Part shown: piece by piece, positions 5,693 through 7,157 of the stretch
How positions within the stretch are numbered: the stretch's first letter is position 1
How the letters are laid out: every line of letters begins with the position of its first letter
The notes under the pieces: model-generated
The model's database searches: none
What the model was told of the DNA's origin: nothing
What the model saw: the letters and a program-made list of their open reading frames with translations, nothing else
Translations under genes and position numbers: made by a program
DNA from: Pseudomonadota bacterium
GTDB lineage: Bacteria > Pseudomonadota > Alphaproteobacteria > Rhizobiales > Xanthobacteraceae
Assembly: GCA_023414975.1 (NCBI GenBank)
Contig: JAEZMI010000281.1
Coordinates: 1 to 7,157 of the forward strand
DNA length: 7,157 bases
Direction of reading: 5' to 3'

Positions 5693-5745
5693 TTGTTGAT
5701 TATTTATATCCTCGACATAACGTCGTGAATAAGCTAGCGATAGCT
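5693..5745 (+). promoter_or_regulatory. Candidate cysK promoter and operator region
   Basis: The stretch 5687-5735 is sharply AT-rich for this DNA. TTGTTG (5693-5698) and CATAAC (5716-5721) are 17 bp apart and could be -35 and -10 elements. Two dyads overlap or follow: CGAC-ATAAC-GTCG (5713-5725), covering the putative -10, and AGCTA-GCGA-TAGCT (5732-5745), near the expected start of transcription and, as RNA, a hairpin with a GNRA tetraloop. A repressor bound to either would block transcription of cysK, and the upstream Rrf2 protein is the obvious candidate. Inferred from position and symmetry only. Confidence 0.45.
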
Positions 5746-5754
5746 CAACGTGAG

Positions 5755-5786
5755 GGGGCGCGCGCAAGCGCCCCGCACAACAGTGC
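5755..5786 (+). other. Two adjacent hairpins in the cysK leader
   Basis: GGGGCGC (5755-5761) pairs with GCGCCCC (5768-5774), a 7-bp all-GC stem with loop GCGCAA, and is immediately followed by GCAC-AACA-GTGC (5775-5786). Neither is followed by a T-run. If transcription starts near 5728 these lie in the 5' leader of cysK; otherwise the first could be a terminator-like end for rrf2. The base pairing is plain; the function is unknown. Confidence 0.45.
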
Positions 5787-5791
5787 AATGT

Positions 5792-5836
5792 CGCGGGTTC
5801 GCCGCCGGTTCCACAGGCCGGCCTTCAATGCCCGCG
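5792..5836 (+). ncRNA. Possible nested stem-loop just before cysK
   Basis: An outer stem CGCGGG (5792-5797) with CCCGCG (5831-5836) encloses an inner stem GCCGG (5804-5808) with CCGGC (5818-5822), with internal loops of 6 and 8 nt and an apical loop of 9 nt. The structure ends 5 nt before the AGGAG ribosome binding site of cysK (5842-5846). It could be a cis-regulatory leader affecting translation. I do not recognise it as a SAM-II, SAH or T-box element, and GC-rich DNA forms such stems readily by chance, so this is tentative. Confidence 0.25.
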
Positions 5837-5852
5837 TTCGCAGGAGACGCTC

Positions 5853-6833
<981 letters not shown>

Positions 6834-6839
6834 GCGCCC

Positions 6840-6859
6840 GCCGTCCCCAGAGGGGCGGC
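6840..6859 (+). terminator. Terminator-like hairpin after cysK
   Basis: GCCG-T-CCCC (6840-6848) pairs with GGGGCGGC (6852-6859): 8 bp with one bulged T and the loop AGA, 6 nt after the cysK stop. Only three T residues follow at 6863-6865, so it is a weak intrinsic terminator at best, though position and strength support an end of the cysK transcript. Confidence 0.5.
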
Positions 6860-6987
6860 ACCGTTTCGGCCGTCGCCCTTCTAGTGCGACTCCCCCTTCG
6901 GTAAAGTCACGGTGATTCGGGGGCGCGACGTTGCGCCGGCCCGTGACAGACCGGGCATTGACAGTCGGCAAGGGGGGACGGGCGCGG
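6860..6987. other. Non-coding gap before the last gene
   Basis: I see no convincing gene in this 128-bp gap. It holds CCCCC (6892-6896) and GGGGG (6919-6923) flanking a small dyad TCAC-G-GTGA (6907-6915), and two GANTC words (GACTC 6888-6892, GATTC 6914-6918), the target of the alphaproteobacterial CcrM methylase. A TTGACA at 6958-6963 matches a -35 consensus but has no suitable -10 before the next start codon. A promoter for the last gene probably lies here but I cannot place it. Confidence 0.4.
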
Positions 6988-7157
6988 ATGGCGCAGCCGG
7001 CCGGCAGGCATGAGGCCGCGAAGGGCGGGGCAGAGGCGCAGGCCGCGCCCCGCGCGCCCGTGTTCGGCCTTTACGCCGCAACGCCCGAGCCCGATGCGGT
7101 GCGCCTGTTTCCCGCGGCCTCCGACCCCGCCGCCGCGCCGCCCGCGCGATCCGGGCC
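6988..7157 (+). CDS. 5' end of an unrecognised gene
   Basis: From the ATG at 6988 a frame stays open to the end of the window (56 complete codons). The frame has a stop at 6913-6915 and no other ATG before 6988. A G-run (6972-6977) lies 10 nt upstream, an acceptable but loose ribosome binding site. The visible protein is rich in Ala, Pro, Gly and charged residues (MAQPAGRHEAAKGGAEAQAA at the start, then APVFGLYAATPEPDAVRLFP), with no signal peptide or membrane segment. It looks like a flexible N-terminal tail before a domain that lies outside the window, and I recognise no family. G/C at third positions fits real coding sequence, but in GC-rich DNA a frame this short is weak evidence. Confidence 0.45.
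   Translation, partial: MAQPAGRHEAAKGGAEAQAAPRAPVFGLYAATPEPDAVRLFPAASDPAAAPPARSG

Noticed and set aside
5691..5852. Known riboswitch (SAM-II, SAH, T-box) upstream of cysK
   Set aside because: Stems are present but I could not match the conserved core of any class I know; only a generic structured leader is claimed.
6958..6963. Perfect TTGACA as a -35 promoter element
   Set aside because: A -10 at normal spacing would fall at about 6981-6986 in GGCGCG, beside the ATG at 6988, so it cannot serve a normal promoter for that gene.

Overview
The window is GC-rich (close to 70% G+C by eye, with G/C-ending codons) and looks like chromosomal housekeeping DNA of an alphaproteobacterium. The ubiE-ubiB-coaBC-dut order and the protein sequences suggest Hyphomicrobiales (Rhizobiales), possibly near Xanthobacteraceae. 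That placement is from memory of these families, not from a search. All supported genes are on the + strand. No tRNA, rRNA, insertion sequence, integrase, CRISPR array or phage gene was seen.

Layout: (1) 1-413, the 3' end of a YkuD L,D-transpeptidase gene. (2) 520-2866, ubiE and ubiB, two ubiquinone-biosynthesis genes almost touching, preceded by a plausible promoter. (3) 2867-3447, a lower-GC interval holding an inverted repeat, a repeated 9-mer and two tiny, translationally coupled membrane-protein genes (2994-3221 and 3218-3334) of unknown function, followed by a hairpin and a candidate coaBC promoter. (4) 3448-5153, coaBC and dut overlapping by ATGA. (5) 5154-6833, an Rrf2-family regulator and cysK. 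A 15-bp tandem repeat directly precedes the regulator ATG, and an AT-rich promoter region and a potentially structured leader precede cysK. (6) 6834-7157, a terminator-like hairpin, a regulatory-looking gap and the 5' end of an unrecognised gene.

How the genes work together: UbiE (C-methylation of the quinone ring) and UbiB (atypical kinase/ATPase) serve ubiquinone synthesis. CoaBC makes 4'-phosphopantetheine from phosphopantothenate and cysteine. Dut sanitises dUTP and provides dUMP. CysK supplies the cysteine that CoaBC consumes, and the adjacent Rrf2 protein, which lacks an Fe-S cysteine cluster, is a plausible CymR-like regulator of cysteine supply.

The points most worth a second look are a CoaBC with no cysteine at all (the expected decarboxylase-loop Cys is replaced by Glu-Arg), the paired small membrane proteins, the Rrf2-CysK pairing with its structured leader, and the in-frame 15-bp repeats between dut and rrf2. 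I did not find a clear new multi-gene system such as a defence island.
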